Shown here: positions 17,461 through 27,772 of the stretch, one piece after another | How positions within the stretch are numbered: the stretch's first letter is position 1 | Layout: every line of letters begins with the position of its first letter | Assembly: GCF_947501225.1 (NCBI RefSeq) | Contig: NZ_CANMUW010000007.1 | Span: 141,721-205,720 of the forward strand | Direction of reading: 5' to 3' | Source of the DNA: an uncultured Shewanella sp. | GTDB lineage: Bacteria; Pseudomonadota; Gammaproteobacteria; Enterobacterales; Shewanellaceae | Length of the DNA stretch: 64,000 bases | Program-made: the position numbers and the translations under genes | The notes under the pieces: model-generated | The model's input: the letters and a program-made list of their open reading frames with translations, nothing else | The model's database searches: none | Told to the model about the DNA's origin: nothing

Positions 17461-17692
17461 TACGACGGCTCCTATTTTAATCATGCTTTTTATTTGCATG
17501 TTTTGGATGATTGTAAATCTATTGCCTTCAGCTTCGAAGCGATATTTATACTAATTGTGAAAAATATGAGGTAGATCAACTTCTCATATAACTAATAAAG
17601 TGGGAGGGTAATTGGTGAAGAAGCAGATATAGAGGGGAGACAGAGCATTCGAGAAGAGAAAAAAACAACCATTGAAATTCAATGTCATAGGA
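17461..17692 (-). promoter_or_regulatory. Upstream region of hcp
   Basis: No gene. At 17552-17575 an AT-rich stretch contains TTGTGA and, on the other strand, TTGAT half-sites (minus-strand TTGATCTACC), as expected for a CRP/FNR-family regulator. No full palindrome is present, so the site is only suggestive. FNR or NsrR control of hcp is known in E. coli. Confidence 0.3.
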
Positions 17693-17718
17693 ATAAAAAT
17701 GGGAGCATCAGCTCCCAA
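17693..17718 (-). terminator. tyrA terminator
   Basis: GGGAGC and GCTCCC form a stem around a 4-base loop, and on the minus strand ATTTTTAT follows. It lies 27 bases after the tyrA stop. Confidence 0.8.
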
Positions 17719-17744
17719 TTAACAGCAAACAAGCACGCATGTCG

Positions 17745-18920
17745 CTAGCCGGTCTTCATATCATTAACCGATTGCAGCATGGCACGGCTTTCACGCTGGA
17801 ATTGCGGCGCAAAATCACCGAACCATTGCGCCACCTCTTCAAACTGAGAAACAAATGCCTCACGATCACCCGCTTGCAATAGTGACAGAGCCTGAGAATA
17901 ATTGTCTAAATAATCTCCGATGGCATTAAGACTCTCTTTTTGGGCGAAGATGATGTCTGCATAAAGCTCCGGGCTTTGGGCAAAAAGACGACCCACCATC
18001 GCCAGCTCCAGACGATAGATAGGCGAGCTGAACTGCAACAGGGACTCGATATCGGCCTCCTCTTTATAAAGGTTTAATCCATAGACAAAAGAGGAAAAGT
18101 GACGCATGGCCTGAACCAACTGCATCGCCTTATCGTGACGCTCGGGCTCCGCCTCTACGATTCGTGCCCCCCATATCTGTATCTGCTCCAGCAGCCATTT
18201 ATACTCCTCGCTCCCGCGTCCATGGCACACCACAACAACCTGCTTAGCTAAACTGCCGACATCCGGGCCAAACATAGGGTGTAAACCGACTACGGGGCCG
18301 TCGTGCGCCTCTAACATCGCAGATACCGGCTCACCCTTTATCGATGTCAAATCGGCAAGAATACAGCTCTTTGGCAGCTCGGTAAGCTTCTCTTTTATCA
18401 GATCACAAGTGATAGCGATTGGCACCGTCACTATGACTAATCCGGCTCCATCGAAGATCTCGGCGGCCCTGCACCAATCATCCTTATCCAGTACTTTAAC
18501 CCGATAGCCGGACAGGGTCAGCATTTGAGCGAACAAGCCACCCAACTTGCCCTCACCGCCAACGAGTACGACATGACCAAGCTCCGGATTCACCTGCTTA
18601 AAACCGACATCCTTCTCGTTGAGGTAAGATTCACGCATCAAGCGTCGCAATATATCTTCGATCAGTTGAGGAGAAATATCCATCTTCTCAGCTTCTCCCC
18701 GGCGCTTGGCCAACATCGTAGCTTCTCGTTGAGGCGCGTAGATAGGCAGACCCGCTCCATGTTTAACCGCCCCGACCTGAGCGACCAGATCCAGTCGTTT
18801 CCTTAAGAGGTGAAGCAACTGCTGATCAACACCATCTATCAGGCCCCTTAAGTTTTCGAGTTCAGCCGTTGTTTTTTCATTCATCGATCGTCTATCCATT
18901 ACAAAAAAGTCATCAGACAT
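17745..18920 (-). CDS. tyrA: Chorismate mutase / prephenate dehydrogenase
   Basis: Makes 4-hydroxyphenylpyruvate for tyrosine. The 391 residues are about 18 longer than E. coli TyrA because of an N-terminal extension ([16 protein letters not shown]); an in-frame ATG at 18884 would give nearly the E. coli length. Residues 20-105 are the AroQ mutase helix bundle ([19 protein letters not shown]). The dehydrogenase follows with the NAD loop [18 protein letters not shown] and the catalytic His segment GLHPMFGPD. It lies 28 bases after aroF and is transcribed with it. Confidence 0.96.
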   Translation of the reverse strand: MSDDFFVMDRRSMNEKTTAELENLRGLIDGVDQQLLHLLRKRLDLVAQVGAVKHGAGLPIYAPQREATMLAKRRGEAEKMDISPQLIEDILRRLMRESYLNEKDVGFKQVNPELGHVVLVGGEGKLGGLFAQMLTLSGYRVKVLDKDDWCRAAEIFDGAGLVIVTVPIAITCDLIKEKLTELPKSCILADLTSIKGEPVSAMLEAHDGPVVGLHPMFGPDVGSLAKQVVVVCHGRGSEEYKWLLEQIQIWGARIVEAEPERHDKAMQLVQAMRHFSSFVYGLNLYKEEADIESLLQFSSPIYRLELAMVGRLFAQSPELYADIIFAQKESLNAIGDYLDNYSQALSLLQAGDREAFVSQFEEVAQWFGDFAPQFQRESRAMLQSVNDMKTG

Positions 18921-18948
18921 TGAGAAGATACCTGCTCAACGCAGCCTA

Positions 18949-20040
18949 TCAGGCATTAGCAACCTTGAGCATATCAAATCGTGATGGTAAAACCGATGCT
19001 AATGAAGCCGCCCCATCACGAAGGAGCTGCTCGGTCGTCTCCCAATCAATGCAGGCATCGGTAACTGAGACCCCGTAGGTAAGCTCACTCATCGGCTTGC
19101 TACTGCTCTGATTGCCCTCTTTAAGATGACTCTCCAGCATGACACCTATGATAGATTGATTGCCATCTGAAATCTGGCCAAATACATCTTCACAGACCCC
19201 TCTCTGCTTGCGGTGATCCTTCGATGAGTTGCCATGACTACAGTCGACAACAAGTCGGGCATTGAGATTAGCACTATGCAGCTGGCGTTCACACTCGGCC
19301 ACGCTGGCCGCATCGTAGTTTGGTGTCTTGCCGCCCCGTAATATCACATGCCCATCCGGATTACCGGCGGTTTGCAACAGGGCAACCTGACCTTTCTGGT
19401 TAATGCCCATAAACCTGTGACCACTGGCAGCAGACTCCAGGGCATTAATCGCCACTCCCAGCTTACCATCGGTGCCGTTCTTGAACCCAACGGGCATAGA
19501 TAAGCCCGAGGCCATCTCTCTGTGAGTTTGAGATTCTGTGGTACGTGCACCAATTGCAGACCAGGTAACCAGCTCGGACAGGTATTGAGGGCTGATTGGA
19601 TCCAGCGCTTCGGTAGCCACCGGCAGGCCAAGCTCGGCTAAGTAGATCATCAACTCACGAGCCTGACGCAACCCCTTCTCAACATCGAAAGACTCATCCA
19701 TATCCGGATCATTGATCATCCCTTTCCAGCCAACCGTAGTACGGGGCTTCTCAAAGTACACCCTCATCAGAATGTAGAACTCATCACTGAGCTCATCGTG
19801 TAGCTTCTTTAGCCTCAACGCATACTCTTTCGCCGAGGCGATATCATGAATTGAGCAAGGCCCGGCGACGATGAGTACGCGGTTATCGCGCTTGTGCACG
19901 ATATCGGCCACCGTCTTACGGGCATTGAGTACATAGTGATAAGCATGCTCAGACAAAGGAAATTCAACCTTCAACTCCTGGGGAGTGACTAATACTTTCT
20001 CTGAACTGATATGAACATTGTTGATTGTATCTTGTTGCAT
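18949..20040 (-). CDS. aroF: 3-deoxy-7-phosphoheptulonate synthase (AroF type)
   Basis: Condenses phosphoenolpyruvate and erythrose 4-phosphate, the first step of the shikimate pathway. 363 residues from ATG 20040 (AGGTGG upstream), starting MQQDTINNVHIS, which aligns with E. coli AroF (MQKDALNNVHIT). The metal and PEP motifs are present: VAGPCSIHD, MRVYFEKPRTTVGWKG, GARTTESQTHRE, VDCSHGNSSKDHRKQ and GVSVTDACIDW. Pairing with tyrA suggests the tyrosine-sensitive isozyme. Confidence 0.96.
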   Translation of the reverse strand: MQQDTINNVHISSEKVLVTPQELKVEFPLSEHAYHYVLNARKTVADIVHKRDNRVLIVAGPCSIHDIASAKEYALRLKKLHDELSDEFYILMRVYFEKPRTTVGWKGMINDPDMDESFDVEKGLRQARELMIYLAELGLPVATEALDPISPQYLSELVTWSAIGARTTESQTHREMASGLSMPVGFKNGTDGKLGVAINALESAASGHRFMGINQKGQVALLQTAGNPDGHVILRGGKTPNYDAASVAECERQLHSANLNARLVVDCSHGNSSKDHRKQRGVCEDVFGQISDGNQSIIGVMLESHLKEGNQSSSKPMSELTYGVSVTDACIDWETTEQLLRDGAASLASVLPSRFDMLKVANA

Positions 20041-20107
20041 GCTAACCACCTGATGACTTATGAAAAACTGAGCTTCGCTACATTGCTAACCTGTATTCAA
20101 TTAAAAA

Positions 20108-20137
20108 CGCGTAAAGGTGTAACGGTACACCATTACA
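20108..20137 (-). promoter_or_regulatory. Palindromic region upstream of aroF (possible TyrR target)
   Basis: GGTGTAACGGTACACC is a near-perfect 16-bp palindrome, overlapping TGTAA-N10-TTACA. TyrR boxes in E. coli read TGTAAA-N6-TTTACA; here the half-sites are right but the spacing is two bases longer. The position, about 70-90 bases before aroF, suits repression. The assignment is tentative. Confidence 0.35.
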
Positions 20138-20477
20138 ACTTAAGGCTAACTATGCCTGTGCTTTCAGATAAGATCAAGGGGGATCCGGCAACAAGAGGAG
20201 AATTCATGGAATAGGGGCTGGCTCCTAGGATCCAGGACCTGGGTTTTAGCTTATACGCGATAGGTCTCAAATGAAAACAGCTTCCCGGCTGAAGCCGGTC
20301 CTACATTTAGAGGTGAGGTATACCTATCGGTATTAGGCTTGCTGCTGTCATCCTGAACTGGTTTCAAACTCTAGCTTTATCTCGAAGCTCTAATCTTTCT
20401 TTGCCTTTTCTTTCCTCGTAACTCGTCACTCTCTCAGCCTTGTCTTGAACTCGAAACTTTCTCAGCCCTTAGAAACA
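20138..20477. other. Intergenic region with REP-like element, no gene
   Basis: About 340 bases between the aroF control region and the rplS terminator. At 20277-20307 a short GC-rich palindrome CCGGCTGAAGCCGG is followed by TCCTACA, resembling a dispersed repeat; a close relative (GGCTGAAGCCGG) occurs at 51799-51810. Farther on, a pyrimidine-rich stretch (20380-20460) with CTCGTAACTCG recalls the 7-bp repeats elsewhere. I see no coding sequence. Confidence 0.5.
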
Positions 20478-20500
20478 CAAAAACCCGCCTTAAGGCGGGT
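20478..20500 (-). terminator. rplS operon terminator
   Basis: ACCCGCC and GGCGGGT form a stem around TTAA; the minus strand then runs TTTTTG. It lies 44 bases after the rplS stop and ends the rpsP-rimM-trmD-rplS operon. Confidence 0.9.
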
Positions 20501-20543
20501 CATTGTGCGAACACTGCATCTTTTTTTACTGCGTACTACTAAA

Positions 20544-20897
20544 TTACTTAGTAGAAAGCTTCTCACGGATACGTGCAGACTTACCTGAACGCTCACGTAG
20601 GTAGTAAAGCTTAGCACGACGAACACGGCCGCGACGCTTAACTTCGATGCTAGAGATGATTGGGCTGTGAGTCTGGAACGCACGCTCAACACCTTCACCA
20701 TTAGAGATTTTACGTACTGTGAATGCAGAGTGCACGCCGCGGTTACGCTTAGCGATTACAACGCCTTCAAACGCCTGTAGACGCTCTTTACCGCCTTCTA
20801 CAACACGTACTTTAACAACTACTGTGTCACCTGCACCAAACTCTGGTACATCTTGCTTCATTTGCTCTTCGTTGAGCATTTTAATGATGTTATTCAT
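20544..20897 (-). CDS. rplS: 50S ribosomal protein L19
   Basis: A large-subunit protein at the 30S-50S interface. 117 residues, the usual length. Recognisable segments are [33 protein letters not shown], the VRKIS loop and [17 protein letters not shown]. It is the last gene of rpsP-rimM-trmD-rplS, 35 bases after trmD, and is followed by a clear terminator. Confidence 0.98.
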   Translation of the reverse strand: MNNIIKMLNEEQMKQDVPEFGAGDTVVVKVRVVEGGKERLQAFEGVVIAKRNRGVHSAFTVRKISNGEGVERAFQTHSPIISSIEVKRRGRVRRAKLYYLRERSGKSARIREKLSTK

Positions 20898-20932
20898 GAA
20901 ATAAACTCCATACTAGGTATAACTGTCCGTAA

Positions 20933-21679
20933 CTATCCGCTTTGGTTCGTTTGGTCAACAAACTCACTCAACAGCTTCGTTTGTTCGTCAGTCAGAGCTA
21001 GATTTTCTAATAAATCTGGTCGTCTTAACAAAGTTCTACCGAGACTCTGTTGTAGACGCCAGCGTCTAATATGTTCGTGGTTACCACTTAACAACACTGC
21101 CGGTACATCTAAACCATCCAAGGTTTCGGGACGCGTATAGTGTGGACAATCCAGTAATCCGTCAGAGAAGGAATCCTGCTCCGCCGAGGCTTTTTTTCCC
21201 AGAACACCGGGAACCAGCCGCGATACCGAATCTATCAGAGTCATCGCCGGAAGTTCACCGCCCGAAAGCACGTAATCTCCGATTGACCACTCCTCATCCA
21301 CTTCAGTTTGAATGATGCGCTCATCGATACCTTCATACCGACCACACACCAAAACCAAACTGTCAGATTTAGCTAACTCTTCGACGCCTTGCTGTGTCAG
21401 CTTACGTCCCTGAGGAGATAGATAAATCACCTTTGCGCTGTCGCCGGTTGCAGCTTTAGCTGCATGGATGGCGTCGCGTAAGGGCTGCACCATCATCAAC
21501 ATGCCAGGGCCACCACCGTAAGGTCGGTCATCCACTGTCTTATGTTTATCATGGGTGAAATCTCTTGGATTCCACGTTTGCAACTCAAGCAAGCCGTTGT
21601 TAACGGCTCGACCCGTTACTCCAAAGTCTGTTACGGCGCGAAACATCTCAGGAAACAGGGTTACTACCCCTAACCGCAT
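20933..21679 (-). CDS. trmD: tRNA (guanine-N1-)-methyltransferase
   Basis: Makes m1G37 in tRNAs for Leu, Pro and Arg and so prevents +1 frameshifts. 248 residues. A SPOUT knot enzyme with VVTLFPEMF at the start, the conserved [13 protein letters not shown], the knot region [12 protein letters not shown] and [17 protein letters not shown] stands 8 bases before the ATG. It lies 15 bases after rimM. Confidence 0.98.
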   Translation of the reverse strand: MRLGVVTLFPEMFRAVTDFGVTGRAVNNGLLELQTWNPRDFTHDKHKTVDDRPYGGGPGMLMMVQPLRDAIHAAKAATGDSAKVIYLSPQGRKLTQQGVEELAKSDSLVLVCGRYEGIDERIIQTEVDEEWSIGDYVLSGGELPAMTLIDSVSRLVPGVLGKKASAEQDSFSDGLLDCPHYTRPETLDGLDVPAVLLSGNHEHIRRWRLQQSLGRTLLRRPDLLENLALTDEQTKLLSEFVDQTNQSG

Positions 21680-21694
21680 CTGTTCTACCTCGAC

Positions 21695-22225
21695 TTAAAA
21701 GTCCGGTTCCCAATCCACTGTGATCTGTTTTTCCGACACATTCACCTCAACGATGAACTGTTCGGTGACAAAGGGGATCATACGTTCCGCTTTGCCGAAG
21801 CCATCTTTTGCGTTAGCTTTAACTAAAAGAACATCATTCGATCCTGTTTCCACGATCTCCTGCACCTTCCCCATGTTATAGCCTTTGGTATTCACCACTT
21901 CACAGCCGATAAGGTCTCGCCAGTAGAATTCATCTTCCGGCAAGATCTCCATCTGCTCTGGAGTAACCGCAATCTCACAGTTAGTGAGCATCTGCGCGTG
22001 TTCCCGTGTATCTACGCCCTCAAGAGAAGCAACAACGGCTTTTCCTTGATAGCGCCACTGGAGCACTTTAACCTCACGCCATTCACCCTGCTCTTTAATC
22101 AGCCAAGGAGAATAGTCAAAAATACCTTCAACAGATTCGGTATAGGTAGTGATCTTCAACCAACCCTTAATGCCATAACTGGAACCTAATTTGCCCAGTA
22201 TGACAGGTTCTTGTTTACTACTCAT
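21695..22225 (-). CDS. rimM: Ribosome maturation factor RimM
   Basis: Helps assemble the 30S head by binding S19. 176 residues from ATG 22225, with AAGG about 10 bases upstream. It has the N-terminal barrel with [16 protein letters not shown] and the PRC-barrel region with [14 protein letters not shown] and [17 protein letters not shown]. It starts 20 bases after rpsP. Confidence 0.97.
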   Translation of the reverse strand: MSSKQEPVILGKLGSSYGIKGWLKITTYTESVEGIFDYSPWLIKEQGEWREVKVLQWRYQGKAVVASLEGVDTREHAQMLTNCEIAVTPEQMEILPEDEFYWRDLIGCEVVNTKGYNMGKVQEIVETGSNDVLLVKANAKDGFGKAERMIPFVTEQFIVEVNVSEKQITVDWEPDF

Positions 22226-22245
22226 CAATCTATACCTTAACGCTA

Positions 22246-22497
22246 TTAAGCAGCAGCTTTACGAGCGTCTTTGATCAACTTTGCTACGCGATCTGATGTA
22301 GCAGCACCAGTTGCAACCCAGTGCTCAACACGATCAAGGTCTAAACGTAGAGTCTCTTCCTGGCCACGAGCCATTGGGTTGAAGAAACCAACACGTTCGA
22401 TGAAACGACCGTCACGAGCATTACGGCTATCAGCAACTACGATGTTGTAAAATGGACGCTTTTTTGCGCCGCCACGAGCTAAACGAATGGTAACCAT
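22246..22497 (-). CDS. rpsP: 30S ribosomal protein S16
   Basis: 83 residues from ATG 22497, starting [20 protein letters not shown], the family start; the frame stays open upstream to 22620, but AGAGGA stands before this ATG. It has [21 protein letters not shown] as expected. It is the first gene of the rpsP-rimM-trmD-rplS operon. Confidence 0.97.
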   Translation of the reverse strand: MVTIRLARGGAKKRPFYNIVVADSRNARDGRFIERVGFFNPMARGQEETLRLDLDRVEHWVATGAATSDRVAKLIKDARKAAA

Positions 22498-22803
22498 GCG
22501 TCTTTTATCCTCTAATGATTTGCCTCTTTCTGAAGCAAAAATAAAAACTGGAACCCCGTGTTCGCGAAGAGTCCCAGATAGAAAGCCGGACGATTTTACC
22601 TTACTCGCCAGCGAATGCAACCAAATATACCAATTCTGATTAAACTCTATGCAATTAAATACAGTTTAGGATTGGTAATTTTTCCATCTTTTCTTACTGT
22701 CATCTCATACGGGTGGCACAGACCCGATAGTGACGATAAATAGAAAGCCCACAGACACCAATATTAGCATCTGTGGGCTCATTAACCGATATAAGTGTAA
22801 GTT
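22498..22803 (-). terminator. rpsP upstream region holding the ffh terminator
   Basis: 306 bases without a gene. On the minus strand AGCCCACAGA and TCTGTGGGCT (22748-22781) form a 10-bp stem followed by TTCTATTT, probably the end of ffh transcription 24 bases past its stop. The rest should hold the rpsP promoter; an AT-rich stretch lies near 22620-22700. Confidence 0.7.
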
Positions 22804-24177
22804 CTAGCGACCCGGCATCTTCATTCCCGGAGGTAGCATGCCGCTCATGCCACGCATCATCTTCTTCATTCCACCTTTACCAGACATCTTTTTCATCATC
22901 TTCTGCATCTGGCTAAACTGCTTCAACAGACGGTTAACGTCTTGTATCTGAGTGCCTGACCCCTGAGCGATACGACGCTTACGCGACCCCTTGATGATAT
23001 CGGGACGAGCGCGCTCCCCCTTAGTCATGGAGTTGATGATCGCTTCCATCTGATTCGTCATCTTGCCATTCTGAACTTGAGCTAAAGCTTCCGGAGGCAA
23101 CTGACCGACACCCGGGAGCTTCTCAATCATGCCCATCATGCCGCCCATGTTCTTCATCTGCTGCAGTTGCTCACGAAAATCTTCCAGGTCGAAACTGCCG
23201 CCCTTTTTAACCTTGGAAGCAAGCTTCATCGCCTTGTCTTTATCGACCCCGCGCTCTACCTCCTCAATCAGCGACAGTACGTCGCCCATCCCCAGGATTC
23301 GCGATGCGACACGATCGGGATGGAACGGCTCAAGAGCATCGGTCTTCTCACCCACACCTAAGAACTTGATCGGTTTTCCGGTAATGTGACGAATAGACAA
23401 TGCCGCACCACCGCGAGCATCACCGTCGACCTTGGTCAATACCACACCGGTCAGAGGCAGGGCTTCATTAAAGGCCTTAGCCGTATTGGCCGCGTCCTGA
23501 CCCGTCATGGCATCGACAACGAAAAGGGTCTCAACAGGATTGACCGCGGCGTGCAATGCCTTGATCTCATCCATCATGCTCTCATCGACGTGCAAGCGGC
23601 CGGCGGTATCGACAATCACCACATCGATAAACTTCAGTTTAGCGTGAGCCATGGCCGCATTAACAATGTCGATAGGCTTCTGGCTAACATCTGAAGGGAA
23701 GAATTCCACCTCCACCTCAGTGGCCAGCGTTTCAAGCTGTTTGATCGCCGCAGGGCGGTAGACGTCGGCACTGACAACAAGGACAGATTTTTTGTCTCTT
23801 TCACGAAGGAACTTAGATAGTTTAGCGACACTGGTCGTTTTACCGGCACCTTGCAAACCCGCCATCATAATCACAGCCGGTGGCTGAGTCGAAAGGTCCA
23901 GACCTTCATTCGCCTCGCCCATCGCGTTTTCTAACTCGCTCTGGACTATCTTAATAAATGCCTGACCCGGACTTAGACTCTTTGAAACCTCCAAGCCAAC
24001 AGCACGCTCTTTTACACCGTTGACGAAGGCTCGTACAACAGGCAAAGCAACATCAGCCTCAAGCAACGCCATGCGCACTTCTCGCAAGGTGTCCTTAACA
24101 TTTTCTTCAGTTAAGCGTCCACGACCACTGATATTTTTCAGCGTTCGTGACAGTCTGTCCGTTAGGTTCTCAAACAT
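22804..24177 (-). CDS. ffh: Signal recognition particle protein
   Basis: The GTPase that binds 4.5S RNA and signal sequences and directs ribosomes to FtsY. 457 residues (E. coli 453). The N domain is helical, and the G domain has the P-loop GLQGAGKTTSVAKL, VDTAGRLH and TKVDGDARGG. The M domain from about 300 is methionine-rich and binds RNA through GSRKRRIAQGSG. The C-terminal KMMKKMSGKGGMKKMMRG is typical. It is monocistronic. Confidence 0.98.
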   Translation of the reverse strand: MFENLTDRLSRTLKNISGRGRLTEENVKDTLREVRMALLEADVALPVVRAFVNGVKERAVGLEVSKSLSPGQAFIKIVQSELENAMGEANEGLDLSTQPPAVIMMAGLQGAGKTTSVAKLSKFLRERDKKSVLVVSADVYRPAAIKQLETLATEVEVEFFPSDVSQKPIDIVNAAMAHAKLKFIDVVIVDTAGRLHVDESMMDEIKALHAAVNPVETLFVVDAMTGQDAANTAKAFNEALPLTGVVLTKVDGDARGGAALSIRHITGKPIKFLGVGEKTDALEPFHPDRVASRILGMGDVLSLIEEVERGVDKDKAMKLASKVKKGGSFDLEDFREQLQQMKNMGGMMGMIEKLPGVGQLPPEALAQVQNGKMTNQMEAIINSMTKGERARPDIIKGSRKRRIAQGSGTQIQDVNRLLKQFSQMQKMMKKMSGKGGMKKMMRGMSGMLPPGMKMPGR

Positions 24178-24638
24178 TATCGAGTTCTTTACCGTTTAGA
24201 ATTTACATTGATGCGGCGTATTATATACCCAAGCCAACTTAAGATGCCAGCTTCCCCCTCCCCCTTGAGTCCCCGCTGCGCTTAGCTAAGAGTATTAATA
24301 GCTTCACTCGATAAAAAGCCCTGCAGCGCCGAGCTTCTCAATGAGCGGCCGGCAGACTCACTCAGTTTCACTTAGGCATGGAGACCAGAGGTTGCAGTAT
24401 TGCATCTATGAGTTGAGCATCTGATGTGTAAATCCCCATAATGAGGGTAACAAATGTGTAAAACTTAGGCCTAACGCTCAGAAAGAACTAATTTTTGTAC
24501 GCTAAGCTACTGCACAATTGGTTGTCGCTCGTGTTATTCTAGGAATAAGATTTACATGTGAACTTCACCTGTTAGATGCAGCTACTTGTATCGCCAACAG
24601 TCAGTACACTGCAAACACAAACGATAGGTTAATACTCA
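24178..24638. other. Divergent intergenic region ffh-ypjD, no gene
   Basis: 461 bases with the promoters of ffh and ypjD. I see no credible ORF, tRNA or terminator. Short repeats such as GTGTAAA (24425, 24455) occur but do not form a clear operator. Confidence 0.4.
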
Positions 24639-25430
24639 ATGGTCATATTTTCCGCTTCAGCCATGTTATTTTACTGCATTGCCTTAGTGCTGGTGGTTAG
24701 TCGTCTCTTTCATGCCGACGGCCCTAATCGACGCATTGTTGCCGCCTTTGCCGCAATCGCGGTAGTACTTCATGCAGCCGCACTCTCTCAGGCCATCTTC
24801 ACAGGAGACGGTCAAAACTTTAGTCTGACCAATGTTATCTCTCTGGTGAACTGGATCATCGCTTTCAGCTTCACCGTGCTGCTGTTCAGGCTGAAGATGA
24901 TAGTCGTAGTGCCTGTCGTTTACGCCTGTTCGATCATCTCCGTCGCCCTTCTGTGGCTGGTTCCGCCTGAATATATCACTCACTTCGAACTGAACCCGGA
25001 TATGTTGTCTCATGTGGTGCTTTCGCTCATGGCCTACAGCGCCCTGATGATCGCGGCCCTCTACGCCATTCAGCTTGCAATCATCCAACATAAGTTAAAG
25101 AGCAAAAAACTCATCATGAGTCCCTCCATGCCACCACTTATGACAGTAGAGAAGCAGCTTTACCATCTGGTCATTGTCGGCGTGATCCTATTGAGCCTCT
25201 CGTTAGCTACCGGATTCATCTTCCTCGATGATATGTTCTCTGAAGGAAAAGGACACAAGGCGATACTCTCTATCATCGCCTGGTTTACCTATATTGCCAT
25301 GCTTGCACAGCAATATTGGGTTGGTTGTAAAATAAGAACCGCCGTGCTCTACACTCTGACCGGAGCCACCATGCTATCGCTCGCCTACTTTGGTGCCCGA
25401 ATAGTCAAAGAGCTTATCCTTACCCAGTGA
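24639..25430 (+). CDS. ypjD: Inner-membrane protein YpjD, cytochrome c assembly family
   Basis: 263 residues with about eight hydrophobic helices, starting SASAMLFYCIALVLVV. It belongs to the CcsA/CcmC-like family: conserved His lie at HAAALSQ, in DMLSHVVLSLMAYSALMIAALYAIQL and in KGHKAILSIIAWFTY. The E. coli counterpart also lies between ffh and corB (yfjD). Its role, perhaps haem or membrane-protein related, is not established. An AGG is the only ribosome-binding hint. Confidence 0.9.
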   Translation: MVIFSASAMLFYCIALVLVVSRLFHADGPNRRIVAAFAAIAVVLHAAALSQAIFTGDGQNFSLTNVISLVNWIIAFSFTVLLFRLKMIVVVPVVYACSIISVALLWLVPPEYITHFELNPDMLSHVVLSLMAYSALMIAALYAIQLAIIQHKLKSKKLIMSPSMPPLMTVEKQLYHLVIVGVILLSLSLATGFIFLDDMFSEGKGHKAILSIIAWFTYIAMLAQQYWVGCKIRTAVLYTLTGATMLSLAYFGARIVKELILTQ

Positions 25431-25613
25431 TGGCGCGAATTAGCCTGAAACTATAGCCCTGGTTAGCCTTATTAACAGTGATATTCAGCAGCTTGAATCT
25501 ATCCTAATCAATAAGGCTAACTTGACACTTACTTCGATTCGCTGTAATTACTGGTTTATTACGCTTACTTTATGTTTTTATAACATGTTCTCACCCAACA
25601 CCGGAGCCCCTTT

Positions 25614-26897
25614 TTGGACGCGATATCGACAAGCGCACTCCTGCTTATTCTTGTAATATTACTGATTATTTCAGCCTACTTCTCCGGCTCAGAAACCGCG
25701 ATGATGTCCCTAAATCGCTACCGTCTAAAGCACCTCGCATCTAAGGGGCATAAGGGAGCAAATCGCGCAATCAGGATGTTAGAGCGACCTGATAGATTAA
25801 TTGGACTTATCTTAATAGGTAACAACCTGGTCAATATCTTAGCCGCCTCTTTAGCCACTATCTTGGCCACTCGCCATTTCGGTCCTGTCGCAGGACCAGC
25901 TATTGCTACAGGTGTTCTTACCTTAGTCGTACTTGTTTTTGCAGAAGTCACCCCAAAAACGGTCGCCGCCCTGCACCCGGAGCGGGTAGCCTTCCCCTCC
26001 AGCTTTATGCTTAAGTGGCTCCTGGTCGTATTCTCCCCGCTGGTAAAAATAGTCAATGCTATTACTTCCGGAGTGTTGCGTCTTATTGGCATTCACTCGA
26101 TAAAAACATCTGATGCACTGAGTCAGGAGGAGTTGAGAACCGTCGTTCACGAAGCCGGAGCTCTCATCCCGACGCGCCACCAGGAGATGCTACTGTCGAT
26201 AATGGATCTGGAGAAGGTCACAGTCGAAGACATCATGGTTCCCCGTTCAGATCTCTATGCCATCAACGTCAATGACGAGTTCAAGAGTATCAATAAGCAG
26301 GTGATTCAGAGCCCTCATACCCGCGTCTTGCTATACAGGGACAATATCGATGATGCCGTCGGTTTCGTTCACCTACGCGATGCTCTGCGGTTACAATCTA
26401 AGGAGCAGTTCAGCAAGTCCTCGCTGCTTCGCGCCGTGAAAGAGCTCTACTTCATCCCTGAAGGTACGCCGCTCAACGTACAACTGGGTAACTTCCAGCA
26501 GAATAAAGAGCGTATAGGATTAGTGGTCGACGAATACGGGGATATTCAAGGCTTAGTTACTCTGGAGGATATCCTCGAGGAGATAGTTGGTGACTTCACG
26601 ACCTCCATGGTCACCACTCCGAGCGAAGATATCAATAAGCAGCAGGATGGCAGCTTCTTAATCGAAGCGACCATCAACATTCGTGAGATGAATAAAGAGA
26701 TGCACTGGGACTTCCCCATCGACGGACCCAAGACTCTCAATGGACTCATCGTCGAGTACCTGGAGGAGATCCCGGCCCCCAACACCAGTATGCGAATCGC
26801 CGGCTACCCAATCGAGGTGGTCGATGTGGCTGAAAACATGGTCAAGACCGTAAGGGTCATGCCGCAATACTATAAGGCACCTAAGAAGGCCGATTAG
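25614..26897 (+). CDS. corB: CorB/CorC-family transporter (DUF21-CBS-CorC)
   Basis: An inner-membrane protein of the CNNM/CorC family linked to magnesium and cobalt efflux. 427 residues. DUF21 membrane domain (about 1-190) with ISAYFSGSETAMMSLNRYRL, then two CBS domains (about 205-340) with VEDIMVPRSDLYAIN and GLVVDEYGDIQGLVTLEDILEEIVGD, and a C-terminal CorC_HlyC domain. The start is TTG at 25614, supported by GGAG 8 bases upstream and by MDAISTSALLLI aligning with the start of E. coli YfjD. It lies 183 bases after ypjD. Confidence 0.94.
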   Translation: MDAISTSALLLILVILLIISAYFSGSETAMMSLNRYRLKHLASKGHKGANRAIRMLERPDRLIGLILIGNNLVNILAASLATILATRHFGPVAGPAIATGVLTLVVLVFAEVTPKTVAALHPERVAFPSSFMLKWLLVVFSPLVKIVNAITSGVLRLIGIHSIKTSDALSQEELRTVVHEAGALIPTRHQEMLLSIMDLEKVTVEDIMVPRSDLYAINVNDEFKSINKQVIQSPHTRVLLYRDNIDDAVGFVHLRDALRLQSKEQFSKSSLLRAVKELYFIPEGTPLNVQLGNFQQNKERIGLVVDEYGDIQGLVTLEDILEEIVGDFTTSMVTTPSEDINKQQDGSFLIEATINIREMNKEMHWDFPIDGPKTLNGLIVEYLEEIPAPNTSMRIAGYPIEVVDVAENMVKTVRVMPQYYKAPKKAD

Positions 26898-26958
26898 TCA
26901 TCGATACCTGAGTAGGGTAAAGGCTTCGCTTAGCTTTCTCCCTCCTGTACGAGTTTAC

Positions 26959-27504
26959 TTATGAGCGCGCCTCGCGGCGCTCGGCTTCCAATACACGACG
27001 TTTATCTACCGCCATCGGCGTGATCTGCTTATCCAGTTCCCTTTCGAGCCCCAGCATAAAATAGACCTCAGCCATCAGGAAGAATGGCCCTATGAGTAAC
27101 TGGTTCAGGTCGTCCACGAAGGCAGGCTTAGCCTTCTCATATTTATGGCCTATCAGCTGAAACACCCAACCTATGATAAATACAGAAATTGCAATCCAGA
27201 GCCCCCACTTCAGCTGGGCCGCCAGATTTGATGTATAGAGTACCGGAATGATAAACAGGGTTAGCCCTATCGCCAGGCGGGCATGTAAACGGAAGTAATA
27301 GATGAGTACCCCAATCGTAAAGGCACCGGCAACATTGATGCTTATTGCGGGCTCATCCAGGGCAAAAAACTTCACAGGGATAAGGTTGAGCAGCAGGAAC
27401 AGCGACCAGATGATCAAGGGGATCCCCACAAAGTGAGTCCTTATGTTCTTCGGGTTCAGGTGGACGCTCTTATAGGTCGATAACTGCTCTTCGGCGGATT
27501 TCAT
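26959..27504 (-). CDS. DUF962 (Mpo1-like) membrane protein
   Basis: 181 residues from ATG 27504, preceded immediately by GAGGAAGAG; the frame stays open to 27549. It has the DUF962/Mpo1 pattern: a soluble start with YKSVHLNPKNIRTHFVGIPL (conserved His), four transmembrane helices, and GWVFQLIGHKYEKAKPAFVDD containing the family motif GHxxxE. The yeast relative Mpo1 is a dioxygenase of fatty-acid alpha-oxidation that uses these His as iron ligands. The bacterial role is unknown. Confidence 0.85.
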   Translation of the reverse strand: MKSAEEQLSTYKSVHLNPKNIRTHFVGIPLIIWSLFLLLNLIPVKFFALDEPAISINVAGAFTIGVLIYYFRLHARLAIGLTLFIIPVLYTSNLAAQLKWGLWIAISVFIIGWVFQLIGHKYEKAKPAFVDDLNQLLIGPFFLMAEVYFMLGLERELDKQITPMAVDKRRVLEAERREARS

Positions 27505-27772
27505 CTCTTCCTCTCCATGTGTAAGTGTGACGTTAGTCTCATTTATCACTAACTTAATCCATTTCTGACACTATTAACAGGGGCAATATTTATATCAGCC
27601 ACAGATTTGCCGACGCTCGGCTCTTCGGCAAAATACCTGAGGTAATCAAAAAGTCAAAACACTATAGCTCCCCTGCTAACAACAGATGACAAGCCGAAAG
27701 ATTAATCTGTTTTAGTTAGCCAAACTCATCTATATTAAACAAAATAAAACAAAATCAACGCACAAGTGATAC

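Noticed and set aside
24518-24700. 60-codon plus-strand ORF before ypjD
   Set aside because: It overlaps the start of ypjD in another frame and lacks a ribosome-binding site or protein character.
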